From contig NZ_JAUSZF010000001.1 of NCBI RefSeq assembly GCF_030817315.1, forward strand, positions 2,278,501-2,342,500: 64,000 nucleotides of DNA, given 5' to 3'. This DNA is from Sphingomonas faeni. Its GTDB lineage: Bacteria; Pseudomonadota; Alphaproteobacteria; Sphingomonadales; Sphingomonadaceae. A model generated the notes under the pieces. The model had not been told where the DNA came from, ran no database searches, and saw only the letters and a program-made list of their open reading frames with translations. Numbering within the stretch: position 1 is the stretch's first letter; every line of letters starts with the position of its first letter. Position numbers and translations under genes: made by a program. Below are positions 25,157-35,252 of this stretch, piece after piece.

Positions 25157-25264
25157 CACCTCCCCGGCGGAGGCCGGGGTCCAGTTGGGGGACGTCGCTA
25201 ACGACGGGTGCGCTTCGTTACCGCAACCTTTCCACCTGGGCCCCGGCCTCCGCCGGGGTGGTAA
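25157..25264. repeat. Family C intergenic palindrome, copy 1, inside the kdp operon
   Basis: CCCCGGCGGAGGCCGGGG at the left and CCCCGGCCTCCGCCGGGGTG at the right, with inner TCGCTAACGACG and GTTACCGCAACC segments typical of the family. A half copy of family B (CACCCGCCTTCGCGGGTG) lies at about 25087-25104. Both sit between kdpB and kdpC. Confidence 0.9.
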
Positions 25265-25314
25265 TAAGGGTTGCGCTGAGGATGCATGTGCACGCCACGG
25301 GTCAGGCTTGGTCA

Positions 25315-27345
<2,031 letters not shown>

Positions 27346-27359
27346 TTTGGCTTGTCCCG

Positions 27360-29063
27360 TCAGAAGGTTTTGCCGCTGATCATCGCGAGATGATCGGCGA
27401 TGGGACCGAGCGCGAGGCTCGGCAGGAAGGTCAGGCCACCGACGATCAGGATGATCCCGACCAGCAGGCCGACCCACAGCGCACCCGTCGTCGGGAACGA
27501 GCCCGTGCTTTCCGGCGTGTGCTTCTTGGCGGCGAGCGACCCGGCGATGGCGAGCATCGGCACGATGATGAAGAAGCGCCCGAGCCACATCGCGACCCCG
27601 AGCAGGCCGTCATAATAGGGCGTCGCGGCGGTGAGGCCCGCGAACGCCGAGCCGTTGTTCCCGACCCCGCTGGTGAAGGCGTAGAGGATCTCGGTGAACC
27701 CATGCGGCCCCTTATTGAGCGGCCCTGCTAGTCCGGCGGGCAGCACGGCGCTGAGCGCGGTGAAGCCCAGGATAACGAGCGGCAGGATCGCGATCGCCAG
27801 CACCGCGAGCTTCACTTCGCGGCTCTCGATCTTCTTGCCGACATATTCGGGCGTGCGGCCGACCATCAGGCCTGCGACGAACACCGCGAGGATGGCGAAC
27901 AGCAGGAAGCCGTAGATGCCGGCGCCGACGCCGCCGATGACGACTTCGCCGAGCTGCATGTTGAGCAGCGGGATCATGCCGCCGAGCGCGGTGAAGCTGT
28001 CGTGCATCGCGTTGACCGCACCGCACGATGCCGCCGTCGTGACGACCGAGAACAGCGCGGACGCGGCGATCCCGAAACGGACCTCCTTGCCTTCCATGTT
28101 GCCGCCTGCGACGCCGATCTGGTGGAGGATCGGGTTACCCGCAGCTTCTTGGGCATAGGTTACGGTGACGCCGGCGAGGAACAGCACGAGCATCGCCGAG
28201 AGGATCGCCCAGCCCTGGCGCGTGTTGCCGACCGCCTTGCCGAACGTCCAGGTCAGGCCGAAGCCGATCACGAAGATCGACAGCATCTGGATCAGGTTGG
28301 TCAGCGCGGTCGGGTTCTCGAACGGATGCGCCGAGTTCGCGTTGAAGAAGCCGCCACCATTGGTGCCGAGCATCTTGATCGCTTCCTGGCTGGCGACCGG
28401 GCCGAGCAGCAGCGACTGTTTCGCGCCCTCCAGCGTCTGGATGTCGACGACGCCCGCGAGAGTCTGCGGCACGCCGCTGGCGATCAGGAACAGCGCGTAG
28501 ACGATCGAAATCGGCAGGAGCAGGTACAATGTGACGCGCGTCGCATCCGCCCAGAAGTTACCGATCGTCGTGGCCGAGCGCCGCGCAAACCCGCGGAACA
28601 GCGCGAACGCCAGCGCGATGCCGGTCGCGGCCGACAGGAAGTTGTGGATCGTCAGGCCGAACATTTGGCTGAAGTTCGACATGGTGGATTCGCCACCATA
28701 GCTCTGCCAGTTGGTGTTGGTCGTGAAGCTGATCGCGGTGTTGAACGCGAGGTGCGGTGCGAGTCCTGCGAGGCCTTGCGGGTTACCCGGCAGCACGCCC
28801 TGCAGGCGCAACACCGCGTAAGTCAGCGCCATCAACGTCGCGTTGAACAGGAGCATGTGCAGCGCATAGCGGCGCCAGCCCTGCTCTTGGTTCGGGTCGA
28901 TCCCGGCGAGCTTGTAGAAGCCCGTTTCGACCGGGCCGAGGACGGCGTGGATCGGCGTGCGGCGGCCTTCGTACAGCGCGAACAGCCACAGGCCGACGGG
29001 CTTGGTCAACGCCAGCAATATGCCGACGAAGCCGAGGATCAGGATCCATCCCTGGAATGTCAT
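27360..29063 (-). CDS. kdpA: Potassium-transporting ATPase, K+-binding subunit KdpA
   Basis: A 567-residue, channel-like subunit of the SKT family that binds and conducts K+. Selectivity-filter segments are visible in its repeated pore units: [33 protein letters not shown] and the last [12 protein letters not shown], together with [15 protein letters not shown]. It has about ten hydrophobic helices. It begins 12 bases after the kdpF stop. The length equals that of typical KdpA (about 557-570). Confidence 0.97.
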   Translation of the reverse strand: MTFQGWILILGFVGILLALTKPVGLWLFALYEGRRTPIHAVLGPVETGFYKLAGIDPNQEQGWRRYALHMLLFNATLMALTYAVLRLQGVLPGNPQGLAGLAPHLAFNTAISFTTNTNWQSYGGESTMSNFSQMFGLTIHNFLSAATGIALAFALFRGFARRSATTIGNFWADATRVTLYLLLPISIVYALFLIASGVPQTLAGVVDIQTLEGAKQSLLLGPVASQEAIKMLGTNGGGFFNANSAHPFENPTALTNLIQMLSIFVIGFGLTWTFGKAVGNTRQGWAILSAMLVLFLAGVTVTYAQEAAGNPILHQIGVAGGNMEGKEVRFGIAASALFSVVTTAASCGAVNAMHDSFTALGGMIPLLNMQLGEVVIGGVGAGIYGFLLFAILAVFVAGLMVGRTPEYVGKKIESREVKLAVLAIAILPLVILGFTALSAVLPAGLAGPLNKGPHGFTEILYAFTSGVGNNGSAFAGLTAATPYYDGLLGVAMWLGRFFIIVPMLAIAGSLAAKKHTPESTGSFPTTGALWVGLLVGIILIVGGLTFLPSLALGPIADHLAMISGKTF

Positions 29064-29075
29064 GGGAGCGCGCTC

Positions 29076-29165
29076 CTAAAAGCGTTCGGGACGGATCAGC
29101 ACCGCCACGAGGTAAAACAGCAGCCCGAGCGCGACGATCGCGGCGAGCCAGAGGTCGAGGGTCAT
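29076..29165 (-). CDS. kdpF: Potassium-transporting ATPase subunit KdpF
   Basis: A 29-residue single-helix peptide that stabilises the KdpABC complex. The frame reads MTLDLWLAAIVALGLLFYLV, then AVLIRPERF, which is the KdpF pattern (hydrophobic helix ending in a short P-E-R-F tail). The ATG is preceded by GAGGA at good distance. Twelve bases lie before kdpA and ten after the preceding microprotein. Too short for ordinary ORF calling, but position and sequence make it convincing. Confidence 0.93.
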   Translation of the reverse strand: MTLDLWLAAIVALGLLFYLVAVLIRPERF

Positions 29166-29175
29166 GGCTGCGTCC

Positions 29176-29259
29176 TCACGCGTTATCGCACAGACGGACA
29201 TAGGCGAGCGTCGCCGCCACCAGCCCGACCATAATCGCTATCCAGAGTAGATCCTGCAT
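29176..29259 (-). CDS. 27-residue membrane microprotein of the kdp operon
   Basis: A tiny frame MQDLLWIAIMVGLVAATLAY followed by VRLCDNA: one hydrophobic helix and a short tail with a single cysteine. It lies exactly between the torF-like gene (13 bases) and kdpF (10 bases) on the same strand. From memory, similar peptides ending in a C-D motif occur before kdpF in other bacteria, usually unnamed, which supports a real gene. It may be a second small stabiliser or regulator of the Kdp complex; this is inference. Confidence 0.65.
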   Translation of the reverse strand: MQDLLWIAIMVGLVAATLAYVRLCDNA

Positions 29260-29272
29260 CGGTCGTTCCTCG

Positions 29273-30121
29273 TCAGAAGGCGGCGGTAAGGGAGGCAACC
29301 ACGGTGCCGTCGGCGATCGATCCGGTGCCGTCCTGCCCGCGCGAGAAGCTCGGCTGGAGATGCGCTGCGCTACGACGCGTGATGTCGGTGTCGACATAGC
29401 TGACGTTGAAGGTCAGGTTTTTGTACGTGGCGTCCGCGCCGAGCGACCAGTCCCAGTACTCGCCGGTCGGCGTCACGCTGGTCGCGTTGGGGCCGAGGCC
29501 GTCATTGCCCCAGCTATGGCCGATATGCGCCTTGGCAGTCAGTGGCGTGCCGGCAATCGCGAACGCGCCGTCGCCGGTGAGGTAGAGATTGTCGGTCTTG
29601 CCGCCGGGATTGGTGTAGACGCCCGCGGCCGCATCGGCGCCGGTGCGATACCATTTGCCGAGTGCCTGCTGCTTCGGCGCATAAAAGGCGCTGGCGGTCA
29701 GCGTGGCCGGGCCGGTCGTGCCGCTCAGCTTCACATAGGGCTCGGCATAGTCGGTCTTCGAGGCGCCGCCCGGATACATGTACCAGGTCAGGCCGACGTC
29801 GATCGTCGCGTTGTCCGCGAGCTTGTGCTTGTAGCCGCCGATCAGGTCGAGCTCCATGTTCGAGCCACCGAACGTGCCCCAACCCGACAGGTTCGAACCC
29901 CAGGCGCCGACATACACGCCGCTCTGGTGCGCGATCGTCAGCCCGCCCTGGATCGCGCCGTCCTTGTCCGACTGCGACACGCCGCGCAGGCGGTAGTCGG
30001 TCGCGAGCGTGACCGCCCCGCTGACGGTGACGGGAGCGGGCGGCGCGGTATCCTGTGCGAACGCGGGCGTGGCGAGGCCGGTCAGGATACCGGCGGCGGC
30101 GACGAAACGAAGAATGTGCAT
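29273..30121 (-). CDS. TorF family putative outer-membrane porin
   Basis: A 282-residue beta-barrel protein with a clear signal peptide (MHILRFVAAAGILTGLATPAFA, cut before QDTAP). The body shows the TorF pattern: VSGAVTLATDYRLRGVSQSDK at the start, alternating strands such as GVYVGAWGSNLSGWG and ELDLIGGYKHKLADNATIDV, and a last strand ending in aromatic F (VVASLTAAF), the usual outer-membrane sorting signal. It is the first gene of the kdp operon by spacing, so it may let K+ or other solutes through the outer membrane. The 43-bp element lies 75 bases upstream. Confidence 0.85.
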   Translation of the reverse strand: MHILRFVAAAGILTGLATPAFAQDTAPPAPVTVSGAVTLATDYRLRGVSQSDKDGAIQGGLTIAHQSGVYVGAWGSNLSGWGTFGGSNMELDLIGGYKHKLADNATIDVGLTWYMYPGGASKTDYAEPYVKLSGTTGPATLTASAFYAPKQQALGKWYRTGADAAAGVYTNPGGKTDNLYLTGDGAFAIAGTPLTAKAHIGHSWGNDGLGPNATSVTPTGEYWDWSLGADATYKNLTFNVSYVDTDITRRSAAHLQPSFSRGQDGTGSIADGTVVASLTAAF

Positions 30122-30196
30122 ATGGTCCCCATGCGAGCGCCGCCGAAAGGATAGCGGTTCGCGAGGACTGGCAATTAGGCTCCGGCGACGTAGCAA

Positions 30197-30239
30197 TTCG
30201 AGATCGATTGCCGGGCCGGAGCATATGTTTCGCGTAGTA
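30197..30239 (-). promoter_or_regulatory. 43-bp element, copy upstream of the kdp operon
   Basis: Same layout as 20894-20936: TACTACGCGAA, a TATG block, twelve mostly variable bases, AATCGATCTCGAA on the minus strand. It lies in the gap between the FAD protein gene and the torF-like start at 30121, at a distance expected of a promoter or activator site. The function is unproven. Confidence 0.6.
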
Positions 30240-30283
30240 TTGTCGGAATTATTAAGTGGCGCGGCCCTCTTTTGCCGCCGCGA

Positions 30284-31729
30284 TTACAGGCCCTCGCCGC
30301 CGACCCATTGTGCGTTGGACAGGCGGCGGGCGAGGTCCCAGCTCTGGACGCGGATGTCGGGCACTGCGACGACCTCCCACAGCCCGCCGCGGGTCATCGG
30401 ACCGATGCAGTGGATCCGGTCGTCGGGCGTGCCATCGCGCCGGATCGCCCGCGATTGCGCGTCAACGTCGACACCGAGCCGCAGCGGATCGGGCCGGATC
30501 GCGCCCGTAGCCAGCAGGTGCTTCACGAGCGGCTCCTCCGATCGCAACAGGTCGCCCTGCGGCCCGGTGCAGTTCACGATCCGCGCGGCGTGCGTGACGA
30601 CGGTCGCGGTTTTGCCGCGGGGTCGCCAGGTCAGCTTTGCGTGCGGCCCGTCGGCCTCGGCGGAGACGATCTTGCCCGCTGCAAACGTCAGTCGACCGGT
30701 TGCGACAAGCGCCTCGACGCGGTCGGCGACGGCAGGCGCGAGGCGGTGGCGGTGGACGTCCCAATAGGGGCGCAGGTGACGGAGGAAACGGCTGCGCAAG
30801 TCTTGCGACGCTGCCGCCCACAGCATCTGCGTAACGGGACGAAGTTCGTCCACCGCCGCCCGCCAGCCACCGTCTTCGGTCCGCGCACGGACATGACGGA
30901 CGAGGTCGGTCAGCCCGCCCTGCGGCTTGTCCGACACGCCGCGGTGCGCGGGGGCGCCGTCGACATGGCGGCGCGGCGACAGTCCACGGCGCGAGGTGGC
31001 GAGGATGTGGCCTGCAAATCCCTGCGCATCGAGCAACAGCGCTGCGTCGATCGCGGTCAGCCCTGTTCCGATCAGCACCACCGTGTCGTCGGCGCCTAGA
31101 CCTTCGGCGAGATCGGCTGCCCACGGGTCCGCGCAATACACGCCCGCGGGCAAGGCCTCCGGCTTCAAGCCCGGCGGCGTGTGTGGTGGCAGATTGCCGA
31201 GCGCGAGCACGGCGGTGTCGGCGGTGATTTTCCGCCCGTCAGCCATCGTTAGCGTGACGCCGTCGCCGTCGCCGTCGCCGTCGCCGGTCACCGGATCGAT
31301 CGCACAGACCTCTCCCTCGACATGAACCAGCCGCCCGTTCGACTCCGCGATTGCCCTATCGAGCAGTTCGCGCAGATATGCGCCGTACGTCGTACGCGGG
31401 ACGAAAGTCTTGCGGTCGCCCTTGCCGTGCGCCTCCAGCCAGCGAACGAAATGATCGGGATCGTCGGGGAGCGCGCTCATGTTCCCGGCGCGGACGTTGA
31501 GCAGGTGATCAGGATGCGCCGCACTATAGGCAACGCCCCGTGCGAGTTGCCGGTCACGTCGCTCGATCAGCGTCACGCGCGGCCCCTCGTGCCGGATCAG
31601 ATTGACCGCGAACAACGCACCGGAGAACCCGCCCCCGACGACGACGACATGATCCTCGGGCCCCGCAATCCGCGGCATCGTCGCTCGGTCGTCCATCTGC
31701 TCGCTCACCTCGTTAGACGCGGACGCCAT
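30284..31729 (-). CDS. FAD/NAD(P)-binding protein
   Basis: A 481-residue flavoprotein of the FAD-NAD(P)-binding type related to YdhS-like proteins. The Rossmann motif VVVVGGGFSGALFAVNL covers residues 28-44, GVAYSAAHPDHLLNVRAGNM follows, a second dinucleotide fold has VLIGTGLTAIDAALLLDAQG, and IVNCTGPQGDLL lies near the end. The reaction is unknown for this family. Residues near 160 (TGDGDGDGDG) come from four perfect copies of a six-base repeat. Starts at residues 1, 12 or 18 are possible; the first ATG is given. It is divergent from the GH31 gene. Confidence 0.82.
   Translation of the reverse strand: MASASNEVSEQMDDRATMPRIAGPEDHVVVVGGGFSGALFAVNLIRHEGPRVTLIERRDRQLARGVAYSAAHPDHLLNVRAGNMSALPDDPDHFVRWLEAHGKGDRKTFVPRTTYGAYLRELLDRAIAESNGRLVHVEGEVCAIDPVTGDGDGDGDGVTLTMADGRKITADTAVLALGNLPPHTPPGLKPEALPAGVYCADPWAADLAEGLGADDTVVLIGTGLTAIDAALLLDAQGFAGHILATSRRGLSPRRHVDGAPAHRGVSDKPQGGLTDLVRHVRARTEDGGWRAAVDELRPVTQMLWAAASQDLRSRFLRHLRPYWDVHRHRLAPAVADRVEALVATGRLTFAAGKIVSAEADGPHAKLTWRPRGKTATVVTHAARIVNCTGPQGDLLRSEEPLVKHLLATGAIRPDPLRLGVDVDAQSRAIRRDGTPDDRIHCIGPMTRGGLWEVVAVPDIRVQSWDLARRLSNAQWVGGEGL
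31261..31284. repeat. Hexanucleotide tandem repeat (CGTCGC)x4 in a gene
   Basis: Four perfect copies of CGTCGC lie within the FAD protein gene, coding for alternating Gly-Asp. A length change would keep the frame and only alter the size of a loop. Confidence 0.9.
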
Positions 31730-31925
31730 GCCTGATCGGCAGCACCTAGCCTACCCCGTGATACATCGCCGTGTCCCGCTCGTCGCACTATGCCCGGTCA
31801 GACCGGCAGAGTTCGGTCTAATTATACGACCACGTGACGGCTGGCATTCCGATCGCAAACCGAACATGTTCGCAGACGAACCTTGCGCGTCTGTGCAGGC
31901 TTTAGCTGACGGAAAACCCGACCCT

Positions 31926-34286
31926 ATGCCGACCCTTCTCTCCACTGCGCGCCTTCTGCTGATCGGCACCTGCCTGACGTCGGCATTCACGATGCAGGCG
32001 ACGGCCGATCCGATCGCGACGCTCGACCAGAACGGAAGCCTCGTCGCGATCGAACCTTATGCGCCGAACATCGTCCGCGTCACGATTTCGCTCGATCGCG
32101 CGTTGGCGGATGCACCACCGGGCGAAGGCCCCAATGCCAAGTCCGATTCGACCGGCTGGACGCACCGTACCGATGCGAGCGGCGACGTGTTCGCCTCGAG
32201 CGCGATGGCGCTGACCGTGAAGGCACAGCCCTGGCCCAAGGCACCATCGCAGATGCAGCGTTACTTCGCGCCGTCGCTGCCGCCTGTTTCGATCGCCGTG
32301 CGCAAGCCCGACGGCTCGACGATCGCCGAGATGACCGGTTGGGAGATGTCGCCGCAGACCGTCAACGGCGAGAAGACGTTCCGCGTCGGCGCGAGCTTCG
32401 CGGTGCAGCCAAACGAGCATTATTACGGGCTCGGCCAAAACCAGGAAGGCGTGCTCGATCTCAAGGGTCGCACGATCGATTGCCGTCACAATTACGATGC
32501 GCCCGCCGGCGAGACGGTGTGCGTGCCGTTCATGGTCACCAACAAGGGCTATGGCATCGTCTGGGACAATCCGTCTGCGACCACCGTATCCCCCGGCCTG
32601 TCGAACTCGACGCATTGGCAGTCGAACGTCGGCGAGCGCGTGTCGTTCTTTGTCATCACCGGCAACACCACCGACGAACTTTATGCCGGCTATGCCAAGC
32701 TGACCGGCGCGACGCCATTGCCGCCGAAGGCCGCGTTCGGGTTGATCCAGTCGAAGGCACGCTATGAGACGCAGGCCGAACTGCTCGGCATGGCGAATGG
32801 CTACCGCAAACGCGGCCTGCCGCTCGACGTGATGGTGCTCGACTGGTTCTACTGGACGCGCATGGGCCAGCTCGACATCGACCGGACTTATTTCCCCGAT
32901 CCCAAGGGCATGAACGACACGCTGAAGAGCATGGGGATGCATTCGATCATCAGCGTGTGGCCTCGGTTCGAGAAGGAATCGCGCTATTTCAATTTCCTAG
33001 GCACGAAGGGGTGGCTGCTGAAGGACAAGGACGGCGAAGTCGTGGACGGCCTGCCGATCCGTTCGGACCGTGCCGGGGCGCTGCTCGATTCGACCAACCC
33101 GGATGCGCGCGGCTGGTTCTGGGACCGGGTCCGCGACAATATCGCGAGCCAGGGCTTCGACTGGTTCTGGCTCGACGAGACCGAGCCGGACCTCGTGCCG
33201 GACGGCAATTTCTTCTCGATCGGATCGGGCGATCGGTACCACAACCTCTATCCGCTGGTGCACACCAACGGCGTCGCGGAGGGCTCCGCACGCGATCGGC
33301 CGGACTTCCGAAACCTGATCCTCGCCCGCGCGGCGTATCTGGGTACGCAGCGCAACGGGGCGCTGTTCTGGTCGTCGGACGTGCAGGCGAACTGGGAGAC
33401 GCTGCACCGCCAGGTTCCCGCCGGGCTCGGCTTTACCGCGAGCGGCATGGCGTATTGGAGCAGCGACACGGGCGGCTGGCAGTATCCGAACGGGCCGAAG
33501 GCCGAGCATGCACCACTGCTCGATCCGGCTGGTGCGACTGCGATGTCGCCGAGCTACACCGACTATCCCGAGCTGTTCACGCGTTGGTTCGCGTATAACA
33601 GCTTCACGCCGACGCTGCGTATCCACGGCCAGCGCCCGGCGACGGCGCTATGGGATTATGGTGCGGCGGCCGAACCGGTGCTCGCGGGCTTCCTGAAGCT
33701 GCGATATGCACTGATCCCGTATCTCTACTCGCTTGGGTACCAGACCTATCGGACCGGTGCGCCGTTCATGCGCGCGCTGTTCATGGACTTCCCCAACGAT
33801 CCGGCGGTCGCGACGATCGGCGACGAATATATGTTCGGCCCGGCCTTCCTGGTCGCGCCCGTCACCGAACAGGGCGTCACCAGCCGCAAGGTCTATTTGC
33901 CCGCTGGTTCGGACTGGTATGATTATTGGACCGATGAGCGCCATGCCGGCGGCCAGACGATCGAGGCCGCGGCGCCGATCGACCGCATTCCGCTGTTCGT
34001 CCGTGCCGGGTCGATCGTGCCGATGGGCGTGCAGATGCCGAGCACGGCTACGAAGCAGGCGCTCGAGACGATCAAGGTCTATCCGGGCCGCGACGCGAGC
34101 TTCACGCTGTACGACGATGACGGCGTGACCAATGGCTACAAGAAGGGTGGCGGATCTAGCGCTGTTCTTCGTTGGAACGATGCGGCGAAGACATTGACGG
34201 CGTCCGGGCCCCTGCCGACCCGCCAGGCGGTCAATACGCTGGTGAAGATCGTGGCGCCGCGCCAACCGGCGGCGGCGGCACGTTAG
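31926..34286 (+). CDS. Secreted glycoside hydrolase family 31 (alpha-xylosidase/alpha-glucosidase-like)
   Basis: A 786-residue exo-acting glycosidase. A signal peptide (MPTLLSTARLLLIGTCLTSA, cut near ADP) sends it to the periplasm or outside. An N-terminal beta-domain is followed by a TIM barrel with GLPLDVMVLDWFYW, the nucleophile D417 in WFWLDETEPD and a candidate acid/base D485 in FWSSDVQANW, then C-terminal beta-domains (LYDDDGVTNGYKKG). The WLDETEP form resembles alpha-xylosidases more than standard alpha-glucosidases, but the substrate is not certain. ATG 31926 is chosen since it yields the signal peptide. No transporter or other glycosidase adjoins. A bidirectional hairpin follows. Confidence 0.9.
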   Translation: MPTLLSTARLLLIGTCLTSAFTMQATADPIATLDQNGSLVAIEPYAPNIVRVTISLDRALADAPPGEGPNAKSDSTGWTHRTDASGDVFASSAMALTVKAQPWPKAPSQMQRYFAPSLPPVSIAVRKPDGSTIAEMTGWEMSPQTVNGEKTFRVGASFAVQPNEHYYGLGQNQEGVLDLKGRTIDCRHNYDAPAGETVCVPFMVTNKGYGIVWDNPSATTVSPGLSNSTHWQSNVGERVSFFVITGNTTDELYAGYAKLTGATPLPPKAAFGLIQSKARYETQAELLGMANGYRKRGLPLDVMVLDWFYWTRMGQLDIDRTYFPDPKGMNDTLKSMGMHSIISVWPRFEKESRYFNFLGTKGWLLKDKDGEVVDGLPIRSDRAGALLDSTNPDARGWFWDRVRDNIASQGFDWFWLDETEPDLVPDGNFFSIGSGDRYHNLYPLVHTNGVAEGSARDRPDFRNLILARAAYLGTQRNGALFWSSDVQANWETLHRQVPAGLGFTASGMAYWSSDTGGWQYPNGPKAEHAPLLDPAGATAMSPSYTDYPELFTRWFAYNSFTPTLRIHGQRPATALWDYGAAAEPVLAGFLKLRYALIPYLYSLGYQTYRTGAPFMRALFMDFPNDPAVATIGDEYMFGPAFLVAPVTEQGVTSRKVYLPAGSDWYDYWTDERHAGGQTIEAAAPIDRIPLFVRAGSIVPMGVQMPSTATKQALETIKVYPGRDASFTLYDDDGVTNGYKKGGGSSAVLRWNDAAKTLTASGPLPTRQAVNTLVKIVAPRQPAAAAR

Positions 34287-34294
34287 GGCTGACG

Positions 34295-34332
34295 AAGGGC
34301 AGGTTCGGTCTCCCGGGGACGAACCTGCCCTT
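34295..34332. terminator. Bidirectional hairpin between convergent genes
   Basis: AAGGGCAGGTTCG and its exact reverse complement CGAACCTGCCCTT (13-base stem, 12-base loop) lie nine bases after the GH31 stop and ten before the stop of the facing regulator gene. The U-tract is short in both directions, so termination may be partly dependent on other factors. Confidence 0.7.
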
Positions 34333-34341
34333 CACGCTCTG

Positions 34342-34743
34342 CTACGCCTCGATCAAGCGTCCGAGCAGGTTCGTCATGCGCAATCGACCGAGCGCGGTCA
34401 GCTGGACGTGCGAACGGCGGCCGTCCCGCGCGTCGCGGATGCGTTCGACCAGGTCGGCGTCCTGCAACATCGTCAGATAGCGTAGCGCGGTGGCCGATGG
34501 CGCGCGCGCACCGATGCAGACCGCCGAGACGCTCAGCCGGCGTTGCTCGTGTTCCGAGATGAACAGGTCGAGCAGGATGTCCCAGGCAGGTTCCGAAAAC
34601 AGCGCGTCGCCGAGCATGGCATCGCGGACCTTGCGGAGTTCGTACAGCCGCCGCGCCATATCGACCAGAATAGTGTCTGGTACGGCGAACGGCGCCGTGC
34701 GCTTGGCGATGTTGATCGGCGTTACGGCAAGTGCGTAAGTCAT
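34342..34743 (-). CDS. MarR-like winged-helix regulator
   Basis: A 133-residue cytoplasmic protein. The middle (EPAWDILLDLFISEHEQRR, then LSVSAVCIGARAPSATALRY) gives a helix-turn-helix and the end (RDARDGRRSHVQLTALGRLR) a MarR-type wing with the D-x-R-R pattern. Similar stand-alone proteins are, from memory, common in sphingomonads; targets are not known. It is the last gene of a three-gene minus-strand group, starting 19 bases after the membrane protein gene. The spacing suggests it is made together with the membrane-tethered HTH protein upstream. Confidence 0.78.
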   Translation of the reverse strand: MTYALAVTPINIAKRTAPFAVPDTILVDMARRLYELRKVRDAMLGDALFSEPAWDILLDLFISEHEQRRLSVSAVCIGARAPSATALRYLTMLQDADLVERIRDARDGRRSHVQLTALGRLRMTNLLGRLIEA

Positions 34744-34762
34744 AAACGTCTTCCGAATTCGC

Positions 34763-35221
34763 TTATCGGATAGTTTGGTCCTGGCGACTCCAGTCGAGAT
34801 CCCAGCCCTTGGCCTGGATCCGTCGCGAATGCCTGACCGTCCCGATCACGAGAAGCAGGACGATGGGATAGCTCCAGACGGCAGAGAGGACGGCGTAGAC
34901 GAGGCGGATGACGTCGGGGCTGATCGCCTTGGCCAGATGGGCCCCCGTCCCCAACGCGTGGAGCGCAGTGACCCAGGCTGGCCAGAAGCGATCGGCATGC
35001 AACGTGATCACGATCATCACGACGAGCAGGATCAGGTCGACGATCATCACCCCGACTTCCATCCCGGCGAACAGCACCGGGATGTCGCGCTGGATGACGC
35101 TGGTGGAGAGCGCCGCCAGCAACAGGGCCAGACCCGTCAACCGCTCCGGCGCCCCGCCCCGCAGGAGCGCATAGCCGGATGCAGTCAACTGTATCGCGTA
35201 GAACACCCAGACCCGATCCAA
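34763..35221 (-). CDS. Four-helix integral membrane protein, function unknown
   Basis: A 152-residue protein, not recognised. Four hydrophobic segments at about residues 5-20, 28-45, 55-80 and 104-127 are followed by a basic and aromatic tail, HSRRIQAKGWDLDWSRQDQ. The start is a TTG: the minus strand reads GGAGGT five bases before it, an excellent ribosome-binding site, and no ATG or GTG fits as well. It sits between a membrane-tethered HTH protein (31 bases) and a winged-helix regulator (19 bases), so it could sense or transmit an envelope signal to them. Confidence 0.72.
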   Translation of the reverse strand: MDRVWVFYAIQLTASGYALLRGGAPERLTGLALLLAALSTSVIQRDIPVLFAGMEVGVMIVDLILLVVMIVITLHADRFWPAWVTALHALGTGAHLAKAISPDVIRLVYAVLSAVWSYPIVLLLVIGTVRHSRRIQAKGWDLDWSRQDQTIR

Positions 35222-35252
35222 CTCTTACCTCCGCAGGACCGTAGCCGGTCGT

